A stretch of 64,000 nt of DNA from Sporosarcina sp. Marseille-Q4943 (GCF_943736995.1 NZ_OX031157.1:1936001-2000000), one strand, 5' to 3'; counted from the first letter of the stretch, positions 8,785 through 20,558 are shown. Translations and numbers: made by a program. Notes: a model not told the origin generated them from the letters alone.

Positions 8785-9604
8785 AGTTGTAGGTGTCCGC
8801 TTTAAAAAAGCGGGTAAGATATATTATTTCGATCCTCTCGATTATCCGCTTGATGTCGGTGATTATGTCATCGTCGAAACAGCCCGGGGAATCGAGTACG
8901 GAAAAGTCGCTAGTCCTGTGAGGGAAGTCGATGAAAATGACGTCGTCTTGCCACTTAAGAAAATCATCCGCAAGGCGCTTGTCGAAGACCAGATCCAAGT
9001 GGATGAAAACCGTGCGGATGCTGAGCAGGCATTCGGTAAATGTGTCGAGAAGATACGGGAACATGAGCTGGACATGAAGCTCGTCGATGTGGAATACACG
9101 TTTGATCGCAATAAGATCGTCTTTTATTTCACAGCGGAAGGACGGGTCGATTTCCGGAATCTCGTAAAAGATCTTGCCGCTATTTTCCGAACACGCATCG
9201 AATTGCGTCAAATCGGCGTCCGTGATGAGGCGAAAATGCTTGGAGGAATCGGACCGTGCGGAAGAATGCTCTGCTGTTCGACATTCCTGGGCGACTTTGA
9301 ACCTGTATCCATCAAGATGGCGAAGGATCAGAACCTGTCACTCAACCCATCCAAAATCTCCGGATTATGCGGCCGCCTCATGTGTTGCCTGAAATACGAA
9401 AATGATGAATATGAAGAGGCCAAAGCCCTTATGCCCGATATCGGGGAGCGAGTTCAGACACCTGAAGGGCCAGGGAAAGTGGTCGGCTTGAATTTACTCG
9501 AGCGAATTTTGCAAGTGAATTTGGCAGATCAGGAGCAGGTCCTGGAATATTCATGGGAAGAAATAGAGAGTCGAAAAAGCTCGGTAGCTCAATTGACGAA
9601 ATGA
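8777..9604 (+). CDS. ricT: RicT (YaaT), PSP1-domain regulator
   Basis: This is a 275-aa protein of the PSP1 family. In B. subtilis it forms the Ric (Y-) complex with RicA and RicF, controls RNase Y-dependent mRNA processing and is needed for sporulation and competence. The conserved core is almost unchanged here: IELRQIGVRDEAKMLGG, then the cysteine groups GPCGRMLCC and CGRLMCC that ligate a 4Fe-4S cluster in the complex. The start is TTG 8777 inside the end of holB, with GGAGGGG upstream at good spacing, giving the family start MYKVVGVRF. The C-terminal tail after about residue 250 is variable. Confidence 0.95.
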   Translation: MYKVVGVRFKKAGKIYYFDPLDYPLDVGDYVIVETARGIEYGKVASPVREVDENDVVLPLKKIIRKALVEDQIQVDENRADAEQAFGKCVEKIREHELDMKLVDVEYTFDRNKIVFYFTAEGRVDFRNLVKDLAAIFRTRIELRQIGVRDEAKMLGGIGPCGRMLCCSTFLGDFEPVSIKMAKDQNLSLNPSKISGLCGRLMCCLKYENDEYEEAKALMPDIGERVQTPEGPGKVVGLNLLERILQVNLADQEQVLEYSWEEIESRKSSVAQLTK

Positions 9605-9617
9605 TGGGGTGAAATAG

Positions 9618-9977
9618 TTGAAAGAAGGGAACTTTCTCGACAGAGTGATGGAGTTTGAGCAGCAGCTCGAAGCCATGCATGAGCAATTCCGGGAACTTAT
9701 TGGATTTGTCGCGAAGATGACGGAAGAGAACCACTCACTTCAACTGGAAAACCATCATCTCCGGACGCGGCTTGAAGAATTGACTGACAAAACTCAATTG
9801 ATGGATGAAAAACGGCCGCCTGAGAAGCCCCACAGAGTCGATATCGGCGAAGGGGTGGACAACCTGGCCAGGATATATAATGAAGGATATCACGTCTGCA
9901 ATGTCCATTACGGAAGCAGTCGTAAAGGGGAAGATTGCTTGTTCTGCCTATCCTTCCTGAGCAAACAGAATGCTTAA
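9618..9977 (+). CDS. yabA: YabA, replication initiation control protein
   Basis: This is a negative regulator of replication initiation that binds DnaA and DnaN. The 119-aa product has an N-terminal leucine-zipper-like helix ([18 protein letters not shown]... to about residue 60), a linker, and a C-terminal zinc domain with HVCNVHYG and CLFCLSFL. The start is TTG 9618 with GGGGTG upstream. A strong terminator follows, so yabA ends the tmk-to-yabA transcription unit. Confidence 0.94.
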   Translation: MKEGNFLDRVMEFEQQLEAMHEQFRELIGFVAKMTEENHSLQLENHHLRTRLEELTDKTQLMDEKRPPEKPHRVDIGEGVDNLARIYNEGYHVCNVHYGSSRKGEDCLFCLSFLSKQNA

Positions 9978-9980
9978 GAT

Positions 9981-10017
9981 GAGCCGATCCTATACTTATG
10001 TAGGCATCGGCTCTTTT
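9981..10017 (+). terminator. Terminator after yabA
   Basis: GAGCCGAT pairs with ATCGGCTC, extended by CCTA/TAGG with one bulge, followed by TTTT. Confidence 0.85.
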
Positions 10018-10039
10018 CTATTGACTGGAGGAGAATACA

Positions 10040-10789
10040 TTGGAGGATTTATTGAAAGAAGACGAAAGGCTGGACTATTTACTAGCGGAAAACTTGCGAA
10101 TCATTCAAAGCCCCTCTGTCTTTTCATTTTCGCTCGATGCCGTCCTGCTAGCAAAATTCGCGTATGTACCGATCCGTTCGGGTAAAATTGTCGATTTATG
10201 CGCAGGCAACGGGGCAATCCCGCTTTTTCTAAGTGCACGGACAAATGCTGACATTATTGCGGTTGAACTGCAGGAGAGGCTTGCGGATATGGCACGAAGA
10301 AGTGTCGGTTATAATGGATTAGATGATCGGATAACAATTTTGAATGACGATGTGATCGGAATTGCTAGGAAAATCGGCTTTGAAAAATATGACACAGTCA
10401 CTTGCAATCCGCCCTATTTCCCCGCTATCGAAGCGAGTGAGAAAAACTTGAAGGAGCATGTCGCGATTGCAAGGCATGAAATCCGACTAACGCTTGAACA
10501 AGCCGTACAGTCCGCCAGTGAGCTGCTGAAGCAAGGCGGGAAAGCGGCATTCGTCCATCGGCCCGGCAGGCTGCTAGATATTGTGACGGCAATGCGTGCG
10601 AACAGGCTTGAACCGAAAAGGATCCGTTTCGTATACCCGAAGGAAGGCAAAGAGGCAAACACATTATTAATTGAAGGAATAAAGGACGGCAAGCCGGATT
10701 TGAGAATACTGCCGCCTCTCTACGTATATGGCAATGACGGGCAGTATACCGAAGAAGTGAGGCATTTATTATATGGACAAGACGAATGA
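10040..10789 (+). CDS. yabB: YabB, TrmN6-like tRNA adenine methyltransferase
   Basis: This is a class I SAM-dependent methyltransferase, 249 aa. The SAM-binding loop is [14 protein letters not shown] (about residues 48-61) and the catalytic N6-adenine type motif is CNPPYF (about residue 124). The closest named relative is TrmN6 (YfiC), which makes m6A37 in tRNA-Val; for the Bacillales YabB this is inferred from family membership. TTG 10040 follows a GGAGGAG site. The end overlaps yazA, and yabB-yazA-rsmI form a tight unit of nucleic-acid proteins. Confidence 0.88.
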   Translation: MEDLLKEDERLDYLLAENLRIIQSPSVFSFSLDAVLLAKFAYVPIRSGKIVDLCAGNGAIPLFLSARTNADIIAVELQERLADMARRSVGYNGLDDRITILNDDVIGIARKIGFEKYDTVTCNPPYFPAIEASEKNLKEHVAIARHEIRLTLEQAVQSASELLKQGGKAAFVHRPGRLLDIVTAMRANRLEPKRIRFVYPKEGKEANTLLIEGIKDGKPDLRILPPLYVYGNDGQYTEEVRHLLYGQDE

Positions 10790-11060
10790 GCATCTGTTCT
10801 ATGTCCTAGAATGCAATGACGGCTCCTACTATGCGGGCTATACAAATGATTTGGAAAAGCGAATCCGTACCCATAATGAAGGAAAGGGCGCAAAATATAC
10901 GCGTTCTAAGCTTCCGGTTCGTCTCATCTACAAGGAAAGCTATGAAACGAAGCGGGCCGCGATGCAGGCTGAATATCAGTTCAAGCAATTGACACGGTTG
11001 GCAAAGGAACGTTATATGAGGAAGGGGCAAAGTATGAATGAAATCACAGAAAAGCGTTGA
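10773..11060 (+). CDS. yazA: YazA, GIY-YIG domain protein (UPF0213)
   Basis: This is a single-domain GIY-YIG nuclease-fold protein, 95 aa. The conserved motif reads [22 protein letters not shown] (shown as spaced key residues Y...YAGYT...R), then [10 protein letters not shown] and a conserved Glu in [15 protein letters not shown]. The length and the UPF0213 pattern match B. subtilis YazA. Its biochemical role is unknown; the catalytic Tyr, Arg and Glu are present. ATG 10773 lies inside the end of yabB, and its own end overlaps rsmI by 23 nt, so translation is coupled. Confidence 0.92.
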   Translation: MDKTNEHLFYVLECNDGSYYAGYTNDLEKRIRTHNEGKGAKYTRSKLPVRLIYKESYETKRAAMQAEYQFKQLTRLAKERYMRKGQSMNEITEKR

Positions 11061-11916
11061 AGCAGGTTCCGCAAAGCTATTTCTTGTCGGAACGCCGATC
11101 GGCAATTTGGAGGACATGACATTCCGTGCGATCCGTATCTTGCAGGAAGCGGATATGATAGCTGCGGAAGATACGAGGAACACGATCAAGCTTTGCAACC
11201 ACTTCGATATAAAAACACCTCTCATGAGCTACCATGAGCATAATATCGAGAAAGGCGGGGAGAAAATCCTGTCTTTATTGGCGGAAGGGAAGACGGTCGC
11301 CTTGGTGAGTGATGCCGGGATGCCATGCATTTCAGATCCGGGGAATGATATTGCTATGAAAGCGATTGAAGAAGGTTTCGATGTCGTTCCGGTCCCCGGA
11401 GCTAACGCTGCCATCAGTGCATTGGTCGCTTCCGGACTTCAGACGCAGCCGTTTTCCTTCTTCGGATTCCTATCGAGGCAGAAAAAGGAACGCAACGAGC
11501 AATTACGGAAGCTCAAGCAAAAGGAGGAGACATTGCTTCTGTATGAAGCTCCCCATCGTCTGAAGGAAACGGTCAAGGCTCTGGCGGAAACATTTGGCGG
11601 ATCCCGTCAAGTCGTGTTGGCTAGGGAGTTGACGAAACGGTATGAGGAGTTCCTCCGGGGAACGCTTGAGGAAGCCCTTTCTTGGGTGGAATCAAATGAA
11701 ATTAGAGGGGAATTTTGTATCGTCATAGCAGGGAATGAGGATATGGAAGAAGAGACTGAAAAATGGTGGAATGATATAAGCATCGATTCTCATGTAGAGA
11801 TGGTGATCGAGAAGGAAGGCGTTTCATCGAAGGAAGCAATCAAGGTAGTGGCGGCGGAAAGAGGAATGTCCAAAAGGGATGTCTACCAGGAGTACCATGT
11901 GAATAGGAATTCATAA
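11038..11916 (+). CDS. rsmI: 16S rRNA 2'-O-ribose C1402 methyltransferase RsmI
   Basis: This enzyme methylates the 2'-OH of C1402 in 16S rRNA, in the decoding centre. The 292-aa product is a tetrapyrrole-methylase (SAM-MT) fold protein with the N-terminal LFLVGTPIGNLEDMTFRAIRI-type motif (visible as VGTPIGNLEDM), AAEDTRNT, the glycine-rich ALVSDAGMPCISDPG and VPVPGANAAISAL. A distinct C-terminal domain (about 235-292) ends in a basic, helix-turn-like segment. ATG 11038 lies in the end of yazA. It is followed by a bidirectional terminator shared with abrB. Confidence 0.96.
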   Translation: MKSQKSVEAGSAKLFLVGTPIGNLEDMTFRAIRILQEADMIAAEDTRNTIKLCNHFDIKTPLMSYHEHNIEKGGEKILSLLAEGKTVALVSDAGMPCISDPGNDIAMKAIEEGFDVVPVPGANAAISALVASGLQTQPFSFFGFLSRQKKERNEQLRKLKQKEETLLLYEAPHRLKETVKALAETFGGSRQVVLARELTKRYEEFLRGTLEEALSWVESNEIRGEFCIVIAGNEDMEEETEKWWNDISIDSHVEMVIEKEGVSSKEAIKVVAAERGMSKRDVYQEYHVNRNS

Positions 11917-11920
11917 TAAA

Positions 11921-11948
11921 AATCCAGAACAATTATTCGTTCTGGATT
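11921..11948. terminator. Bidirectional terminator between rsmI and abrB
   Basis: A perfect 10-bp stem AATCCAGAAC / GTTCTGGATT has AT-rich flanks giving U-rich tails on both strands. It lies between convergent genes. Confidence 0.8.
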
Positions 11949-11972
11949 CATATTATTATTGCGATGATAATA

Positions 11973-12248
11973 TTATTTTATCTTCTCTTCGATCTCTTTA
12001 ATGAGTTGTCTAGCACCATCTTGGCTTAAAATCAGCTTTCCATCAATAAGTTGCAAGTTATTGTCGGACACTTCACCTGTGATGGAACAAGTCATATTTG
12101 GCATGTATTTCTTCAAGATAATTTTGTCATCATCGACATAGATTTCTAAAGCATCTTTCTGCTCAATTCCTAGGGTACGACGAAGCTCGATTGGAATGAC
12201 AACACGGCCAAGTTCGTCGACTTTTCTAACGATTCCTGTAGATTTCAT
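11973..12248 (-). CDS. abrB: AbrB transition-state regulator
   Basis: This is a global repressor of post-exponential genes; a homotetrameric swapped-hairpin (SpoVT-AbrB) DNA-binding protein. From the ATG at 12248 it has 91 aa and starts MKSTGIVRKVDELGRVVIP, the hallmark N-terminal domain, with ELRRTLGIEQKDALEIYVD. The C-terminal part (about 55-91) is the multimerisation domain, with a Cys in MTCSITGEVSDNN as in B. subtilis. AGGAGG sits 10 nt before the start. Longer in-frame upstream codons have no such support. It has a strong sigma-A promoter; in B. subtilis abrB is repressed by Spo0A~P. Confidence 0.97.
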   Translation of the reverse strand: MKSTGIVRKVDELGRVVIPIELRRTLGIEQKDALEIYVDDDKIILKKYMPNMTCSITGEVSDNNLQLIDGKLILSQDGARQLIKEIEEKIK

Positions 12249-12316
12249 GACAAGAATTCCTCCTAAACGATTTAAATTTTCGTCAAAATTCGACATATTT
12301 CTCTTGTCTATCAAAT

Positions 12317-12345
12317 ATCATACCAAGTCTTCCATTTAACGTCAA
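12317..12345 (-). promoter_or_regulatory. Sigma-A promoter of abrB
   Basis: On the minus strand TTGACG (12345-12340), a 17-nt spacer, then TATGAT (12322-12317). It lies 69 nt before the abrB start codon. Confidence 0.8.
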
Positions 12346-12530
12346 TAAATCTCGCTGATTATTATGTGTAGAATAATAGATTTTTTTAAAAAACGGGACT
12401 TTTGATGTTTGGGATTCTCTAAGTCTGTGGGGTATTAAGTAGCCAATAATGAGAGATATTAGGGAAATAGAAGCGATAGATGAATTGAGCATTAATAAGG
12501 AAATTTGAAAACGAGCGAATGATTGCGTTT

Positions 12531-12660
12531 ATGCGCAGTTGGAGCGGTCTATGAGTGTTTTTATGCGCTTATGCGTACCTGAGCGTGTTTATGAGCATTT
12601 TAGACGATTTATGCTTTTTTCAAGGGATTTATCCGTCTAATAACGATTTTATGCGTGTCT
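12531..12660 (+). repeat. 20-bp-step tandem array A1 (TTTATGCG family) upstream of metS
   Basis: The 478-nt gap between abrB and metS has no gene but holds seven degenerate units whose ATG-type core (ATGCG, ATGAG, ATGCT or ATCCG) begins at 12531, 12551, 12571, 12591, 12611, 12631 and 12651, an exact 20-nt step. Units share a GTTTATGCG-like core and variable ~11-nt remainders, often with GAGCG. The same family recurs at 45601 and 46281. The rest of the gap (12346-12520) shows nothing I can name. Confidence 0.85.
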
Positions 12661-12708
12661 ACATAGCACTTTTGTTGAAATTTAAGTAATATGGTTAGTA
12701 TAGATTGA

Positions 12709-14688
<1,980 letters not shown>

Positions 14689-14704
14689 ATGCAGTAAAGG
14701 CAGT

Positions 14705-14736
14705 AGACGGCGTTTCTTATAGAGACGCCGTCTTTA
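14705..14736 (+). terminator. Terminator after metS
   Basis: AGACGGCGTTTCT pairs with AGAGACGCCGTCT (13 bp, one G-U), followed by a T-rich tail. Confidence 0.85.
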
Positions 14737-14818
14737 TCTTTTAACCGATTTGTTACCATACTGTAACGTAAGACATAAACCATTGAAATAGAATGGAGCT
14801 TGTGAGGAGAGACGCAAA

Positions 14819-15589
14819 ATGTATATCGATACTCATGTTCATTTAAATGCAGACCAATACGAAGAAGACGTTAAAGAAGTCATACAACGCGCAATTGACG
14901 CGGGGGTCGAAAAAATGGTCGTTGTCGGCTTTGATCGTGTAACGATCGAGAAGGCAATGGAGTTGGCAGAGCAATATCCGTTCATTTACGCTGTCGTCGG
15001 CTGGCATCCTGTAGATGCTATCGATTGCACCGACAAAGATCTGGAATGGATCGAATCGTTAGCGGCACATCCGAAAGTCGTCGGCATCGGGGAAACCGGT
15101 TTGGATTATTATTGGGACAAATCACCGAAGGACGTTCAGCAAGAATTGTTCCGGAAGCAGATCCGGCTTGCGCAAAAAGTCGACCTTCCCGTCATCATCC
15201 ACAATCGCGACGCAACCGGGGATGTCGTCAGGATATTGAAGGAAGAGGAGGCCCACATTACGGGTGGCATTATGCACTGCTACGGCGGCAGCGTCGAGAC
15301 TGCGAAAGAGTGCATTGATATGAATTTCCTCATATCCCTTGGCGGCCCTGTCACCTTCAAAAATGCAAAAATGCCGAAGCAAGTCGCAACAGACATTCCT
15401 TTGGATCATTTATTGATTGAAACGGATGCTCCTTACCTTGCTCCCCACCCTCATCGCGGAAAACGGAATGAGCCGGCGCTCGTCACGCTCGTGGCGGAGG
15501 AAATTGCCAGTCTAAAGGACATTCCAGTTGAAGAGGTGGCAAAGAGAACGACCGAAAATGCTTTAAGGATATTCCGTATTTCGAAATAA
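14819..15589 (+). CDS. yabD: TatD-family metal-dependent DNase (YabD)
   Basis: This is a TIM-barrel metal-dependent hydrolase, 256 aa, of the TatD deoxyribonuclease family. The metal ligands are visible in order: THVHLN (HxH), GIGETGLDYYW (Glu), VIIHNRDA (His), MHCYGGS (His) and IETDAPYL (Asp). The family has 3'-5' exonuclease and AP-type activity in DNA repair; activity here is inferred. GAGGAGA precedes ATG 14819. An inverted repeat GTTAC-N6-GTAAC (14752-14767) lies in its leader. The metS-yabD-yabE-rnmV-ksgA order matches B. subtilis. Confidence 0.94.
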   Translation: MYIDTHVHLNADQYEEDVKEVIQRAIDAGVEKMVVVGFDRVTIEKAMELAEQYPFIYAVVGWHPVDAIDCTDKDLEWIESLAAHPKVVGIGETGLDYYWDKSPKDVQQELFRKQIRLAQKVDLPVIIHNRDATGDVVRILKEEEAHITGGIMHCYGGSVETAKECIDMNFLISLGGPVTFKNAKMPKQVATDIPLDHLLIETDAPYLAPHPHRGKRNEPALVTLVAEEIASLKDIPVEEVAKRTTENALRIFRISK

Positions 15590-15660
15590 TATGAAGGTGA
15601 TTGTACGGCTTCCCGACTGGATTCATCCGTCCTCAGTGAAAAGACTGGAGATTCTATAAG

Positions 15661-15689
15661 TTGACACGTCGAATTGGAAGCTTTATAAT
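15661..15689 (+). promoter_or_regulatory. Consensus sigma-A promoter of yabE
   Basis: Exact TTGACA (15661-15666), a 17-nt spacer and exact TATAAT (15684-15689), 29 nt before the yabE start codon. Confidence 0.85.
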
Positions 15690-15718
15690 TTGCCGAGTGA
15701 TAAAGGAGGAGTTTTTTC

Positions 15719-16951
15719 ATGACAAAAAATACCATGAAAAATCTGTTCTCGATGTCATTGAGGAGTAAACGAATAGCAATTTTTTCTATAGCATTTGCGT
15801 TATTCGTTTCAATCATTTCACTTGTTCTTTACGAAGGATCTAAGAAATCGGTCACACTACATGTGAACGATGAGCAAATTGAAATAAAAACATCTGCACA
15901 TACAGTTGGGCAACTTCTATCCAGCGAGGATTTCGAAGTTGCCGAACACGATTTAGTAACACCCTCAGTGAATACCACGATCGAGGAAGGATTATCGATC
16001 AGGTGGGAACAGGCAAAGCAAGTAGAGATTCAAACAGGCAAGGAAACTGAAAAGGTTTGGACGACTGATCGGAAAGTCGGCGATATTTTAGCCAAGGCCG
16101 ACATCAAGCTTTCGGAGCATGATAAGGTCACGCCAAATCCAGATGAAAGTCTCGGAGAAGATCTGCGCATCAATGTTCAAAAAGCGTTCCAATTGACGCT
16201 TATCGATGGCGGGAATGAGAAACAAATGTGGTCCACTTCGACTACGGTCGCTGACTTTTTAAAGAAAGAGAACATTCAATTGAATGAACATGACAAGCTG
16301 AACCGGAAGGCTGACGGATTCGTGAAGCCAGGTTCCATAGTTGAAGTCATACGAGTGGAAAAGGTCACCGATGTAGTGGAAGAACCAACAAATTTTGCGG
16401 TTGTAACGAAGAGCGATGCCAAATTGCTAAAAGGACGGGAAAAGGTTGTCCAAGAAGGCAAAAAGGGATCTGTTGAACGCAAGTTTGAAATTGTCAAAGA
16501 GAATGGCAAGGAAGTATCTCGTACGTTATTGAATGAAAGAGTCATTCAGGAACCGCAAAAGAAAATTGTTGCGGTCGGTTCCAAAGTGGTAATGGCAAGC
16601 GCCGTCAAGAAAAAATCCAATGTCGCAGTATCTCGCGGCAGCTCGGCAGCACCTTCCGGCGGGAAGGAATTTTACGTAACCGCTACTGCCTATACAGCGC
16701 ACTGTAACGGCTGCACAGGGAAAACAGCAACAGGCATAGACTTGAGGGCCAATCCGAATCTGAAAGTCATTGCCGTAGATCCTAGTGTCATCCCGCTCGG
16801 CTCCAAAGTTTGGGTTGAAGGATACGGATACGCAGTCGCAGGAGATACCGGCGGAGCGATAAAAGGGAAGAAGATCGACCTTCATGTACCGACAAAGGCG
16901 GCAGCGTACAATTTCGGTCGCCGCACAGTGAAAATCAAAGTGATCGACTAA
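15719..16951 (+). CDS. yabE: YabE-like cell-wall protein: DUF348 repeats, G5 and 3D domains
   Basis: This is a 410-aa exported cell-wall-active protein related to Rpf/Sps resuscitation factors. There is a basic N-terminus and one membrane segment (about residues 19-38). Three DUF348 repeats follow (VTLHVNDEQIEIKTSAHTVGQLL and similar, about 40-215). A G5 domain (about 220-300) comes next, then a Ser/Gly-rich linker. The C-terminal 3D domain (about 320-410) has the three catalytic Asp motifs (ATGIDLRANP, VIAVDPSVIPLGS, AGDTGGAIKG). The family is thought to be lytic transglycosylase-like. AAAGGAGG precedes ATG 15719. It has its own consensus promoter and terminator, so it is monocistronic. Confidence 0.93.
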   Translation: MTKNTMKNLFSMSLRSKRIAIFSIAFALFVSIISLVLYEGSKKSVTLHVNDEQIEIKTSAHTVGQLLSSEDFEVAEHDLVTPSVNTTIEEGLSIRWEQAKQVEIQTGKETEKVWTTDRKVGDILAKADIKLSEHDKVTPNPDESLGEDLRINVQKAFQLTLIDGGNEKQMWSTSTTVADFLKKENIQLNEHDKLNRKADGFVKPGSIVEVIRVEKVTDVVEEPTNFAVVTKSDAKLLKGREKVVQEGKKGSVERKFEIVKENGKEVSRTLLNERVIQEPQKKIVAVGSKVVMASAVKKKSNVAVSRGSSAAPSGGKEFYVTATAYTAHCNGCTGKTATGIDLRANPNLKVIAVDPSVIPLGSKVWVEGYGYAVAGDTGGAIKGKKIDLHVPTKAAAYNFGRRTVKIKVID

Positions 16952-16981
16952 TTCCATAGCAATCATTTTATTTCCACATCC

Positions 16982-17016
16982 ATCCGTGGGGCTTAACCAG
17001 TCCCACGGATTTTTTC
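16982..17016 (+). terminator. Terminator after yabE
   Basis: ATCCGTGGG / CCCACGGAT 9-bp stem followed by TTTTTT. Confidence 0.88.
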
Positions 17017-17054
17017 ATCTTTCTAAGGTATCTATAATTGGTAAGGATTTAGGG

Positions 17055-17250
17055 GATTTGAGTGGAAGGCGGTGACTCCTGCGAACGCCGTTACGAAGAA
17101 CGGCATTTGCGAGCATAAGCGAAGCGTTGGGAGCAGGATATTGCGGGATGCGGCTGCCTTAATTTCTACAAAATACGCAGAAATACGGCAAATCGAATCC
17201 TTCGCTGTTCGATTGGAAAGCGTCCGCCTGGAACGGAAACCCAGTAGTTG
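17055..17250. repeat. Composite intergenic repeat upstream of rnmV
   Basis: The outer parts (GGCGGTGACTCCTGCG near 17068 and GGAAAGCGTCCGCC near 17215) match the ends of the element at 6772-6900. The middle (about 17085-17135) matches instead the element at 53605-53660: both have a GCCGT(T/A)ACGAAGAACGGC hairpin followed by TTTGCGAG and AGCG(A/T)AGCGTT. It therefore looks like one repeat nested in, or recombined with, another. It fills the yabE-rnmV gap. Confidence 0.7.
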
Positions 17251-17333
17251 GTGATTATAAGCGGCTCGCCTGTACAATAGCCGCTTCAACACGTAAAATT
17301 AAACAAACGTAACCTAACGAAATGAGGGTCACA

Positions 17334-18771
<1,438 letters not shown>

Positions 18772-18820
18772 CAAATAGGGCGTTTCTTGGCTTAAACAAT
18801 CGATAATAGCGAAAAAAGAA

Positions 18821-18850
18821 TTGACAACGATAAGGTTTTACTGATAAAAT
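18821..18850 (+). promoter_or_regulatory. Upstream sigma-A promoter of veg
   Basis: TTGACA (18821-18826), an 18-nt spacer and TAAAAT (18845-18850). Confidence 0.7.
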
Positions 18851-18861
18851 TCTTCTTTTAA

Positions 18862-18890
18862 TTGACAGAACTTTTTAAAAGTGTTATACT
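18862..18890 (+). promoter_or_regulatory. Downstream sigma-A promoter of veg (Pveg)
   Basis: TTGACA (18862-18867), a 17-nt spacer and TATACT (18885-18890), with T- and A-rich flanks. B. subtilis Pveg is a classic very strong promoter; this is its positional counterpart. Confidence 0.88.
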
Positions 18891-18914
18891 TGTATCCAGT
18901 GAGGTGTAAGCGAC

Positions 18915-19181
18915 GTGCCAAAAACATTAGCGGACATTAAGAAGTCATTGGATGCTCACTTGGGGAAACGTTTGCACTTAAAAGCAAACGGAGGCCGTAA
19001 GAAAACGATTGAACGTGCCGGAATCCTTCGTGAGACGTATCGGGCAGTTTTTGTTGTTGAACTGGACCAGGATGAAAATGCTTTTGAAAGGGTGTCTTAC
19101 AGCTACGCGGATATTTTGACTGAAGCAGTCGAAATAACAGTTCTGGATGACGGAGACGAAACTGCGCTCATCGTCAAATAG
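18915..19181 (+). CDS. veg: Veg protein
   Basis: This is a small abundant cytoplasmic protein, 88 aa, with an SH3-like fold; in B. subtilis Veg promotes biofilm matrix gene expression and affects spore outgrowth. The family sequence is well kept: [38 protein letters not shown] and [17 protein letters not shown] (read as conserved blocks). The start is GTG 18915 behind a GAGGTG site. Two strong tandem promoters precede it and a terminator follows, so it is a highly expressed single-gene unit. Confidence 0.95.
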   Translation: MPKTLADIKKSLDAHLGKRLHLKANGGRKKTIERAGILRETYRAVFVVELDQDENAFERVSYSYADILTEAVEITVLDDGDETALIVK

Positions 19182-19218
19182 TCTTTAAAGCAATCATGCA
19201 TTGTTTTTTATTAAAATG

Positions 19219-19256
19219 CCTATGCATTCCTACCCGGAAGCATAGGTGTTTTTTTA
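19219..19256 (+). terminator. Terminator after veg
   Basis: CCTATGC / GCATAGG stem with a ~14-nt loop, then a run of T at 19249-19256. Confidence 0.82.
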
Positions 19257-19274
19257 TCTTCATTGCCCATACTA
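19247..19274 (+). promoter_or_regulatory. Candidate sigma-G promoter of sspF
   Basis: An exact CATACTA -10 (19268-19274) lies 31 nt before the sspF start. The -35 (TGTTTT, 19247-19252) is weak and overlaps the veg terminator tail. Sigma-G control of SASP genes is known in B. subtilis. Confidence 0.5.
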
Positions 19275-19305
19275 GATTTGTCAGTCGAAAAGGAGGAAAA
19301 ACCTA

Positions 19306-19491
19306 ATGGCGAGAAGACGGAGTATAATGTCTGAGCACTTGAAGGAAGAAATTGCGAAAGAGCTTGGCTTTTACGATGTTGTTCAGCGGGAAGGTTGGGG
19401 AGGCATCAAATCGCGTGACGCCGGTAATATGGTGAAGCATGCCATTCAAATGGCTGAGCGTGGAATGGCGGAAAAACGGAACGACAGCTAA
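19306..19491 (+). CDS. sspF: Small acid-soluble spore protein SspF
   Basis: This is an alpha/beta-type SASP of 61 aa that coats forespore DNA. It has the family start [23 protein letters not shown] and the core [22 protein letters not shown]. The length equals B. subtilis SspF. An AAAGGAGGAAA site precedes ATG 19306. Placement between veg and ispE is conserved. A sigma-G-like -10 and a terminator bracket it, so expression is probably limited to the forespore. Confidence 0.95.
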   Translation: MARRRSIMSEHLKEEIAKELGFYDVVQREGWGGIKSRDAGNMVKHAIQMAERGMAEKRNDS

Positions 19492-19523
19492 GGTCCACCC
19501 ATCTCACGAACGACTGACAAAGG

Positions 19524-19566
19524 AAGAGCTGCATGGATGTCGTTACAGACGCCGTGCAGCTCTTTT
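19524..19566 (+). terminator. Terminator after sspF
   Basis: AAGAGCTGCATGG pairs with CCGTGCAGCTCTT (13 bp, one G-U), followed by TTTCTTT. Confidence 0.83.
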
Positions 19567-19661
19567 CTTTATTTTGTCCATCGGTGTAAGTTTGAGGATG
19601 AAATCCAATCACCCTATGGTAAAATAGGGAACAATGACAAGCTTGGAATGGAGGGGGCTGG

Positions 19662-20528
19662 ATGTTATATGAGAAAGCGCCTGCAAAAATCAACCTGACA
19701 CTTGATGTCCTACATAAACGCCCTGACGGTTTTCATGAAGTGGAAATGATCATGACGACAGTCGATTTGGCTGACCGTGTCTGGCTTCGCCCATCGAATG
19801 ACGGGCAAATTCACATAAAAGTGTCTGAACGGTTCGTGCCGAATGACCGAAAAAATTTGGCTTATCAAGCAGCGGACCTGCTTAAGCGGAAATACGGCAT
19901 CCGTGACGGGGTCGAAATTATGCTCGACAAAAAAATTCCTGTTGCTGCAGGACTTGCGGGCGGCAGTTCCGATGCCGCGGCTACATTGCGCGGGTTAAAT
20001 CGGCTTTGGAATCTGCAGCTGAGCGCGGACGAATTGGCCGATATCGGCTCAAAGATCGGATCGGATGTCTCATTCTGCGTGCATGGAGGCACTGCTCTTG
20101 CAAAAGGACGAGGCGAGCAGATACAGCATTTGCCGGCACCGCCTAACTGTTGGGTCATTCTCGCAAAACCTTCAATCTCCGTCTCTACGGCAGATATCTA
20201 CCGGAATCTCGATGTCAACTCCATCGAGCATCCTGACACAGCAGGCATGCTTGAAGCGTTGCACTCAGGGGATTACGACAAAATGTGCGCGTCCTTGGGC
20301 AATGTCCTAGAGCCGGTGACGATGAAAATGCATCCACAAGTCGTCGTCTTAAAGGAGAAAATGAACCAGTTCGGTGCCGATGCAGTATTGATGAGCGGAA
20401 GTGGACCGACCGTTTTCGGCTTCGTCAGGCAGGAAGCGAGAGTCTCGAGGATCTACAATGGATTAAAGGGCTTTTGCAAAGAAGTTCATGCTGTCAGAAT
20501 GACGGGAGAACGTTTTCTGCTTGATTAA
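19662..20528 (+). CDS. ispE: 4-diphosphocytidyl-2-C-methyl-D-erythritol kinase
   Basis: This GHMP kinase carries out the fourth step of the MEP isoprenoid pathway. The 288-aa product shows [22 protein letters not shown] at the N-terminus, the GHMP ATP-binding motif [14 protein letters not shown] (from residue 93), and the C-terminal [19 protein letters not shown] site precedes ATG 19662. Its stop lies 57 nt before purR, and the gap carries PurBox-like sequence and a possible purR promoter. Confidence 0.97.
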   Translation: MLYEKAPAKINLTLDVLHKRPDGFHEVEMIMTTVDLADRVWLRPSNDGQIHIKVSERFVPNDRKNLAYQAADLLKRKYGIRDGVEIMLDKKIPVAAGLAGGSSDAAATLRGLNRLWNLQLSADELADIGSKIGSDVSFCVHGGTALAKGRGEQIQHLPAPPNCWVILAKPSISVSTADIYRNLDVNSIEHPDTAGMLEALHSGDYDKMCASLGNVLEPVTMKMHPQVVVLKEKMNQFGADAVLMSGSGPTVFGFVRQEARVSRIYNGLKGFCKEVHAVRMTGERFLLD

Positions 20529-20548
20529 AGGCGTACAATTATGATAAT
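20521..20548 (+). promoter_or_regulatory. Possible purR promoter
   Basis: TTGATT (20521-20526), a 16-nt spacer and GATAAT (20543-20548), overlapping the ispE stop. Confidence 0.45.
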
Positions 20549-20558
20549 GTACGATTAA

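Noticed and set aside
17322..17333. ATG 17322 as start of rnmV
   Set aside because: No ribosome site precedes it, while GTG 17334 has GAGGG and gives the family N-terminus.
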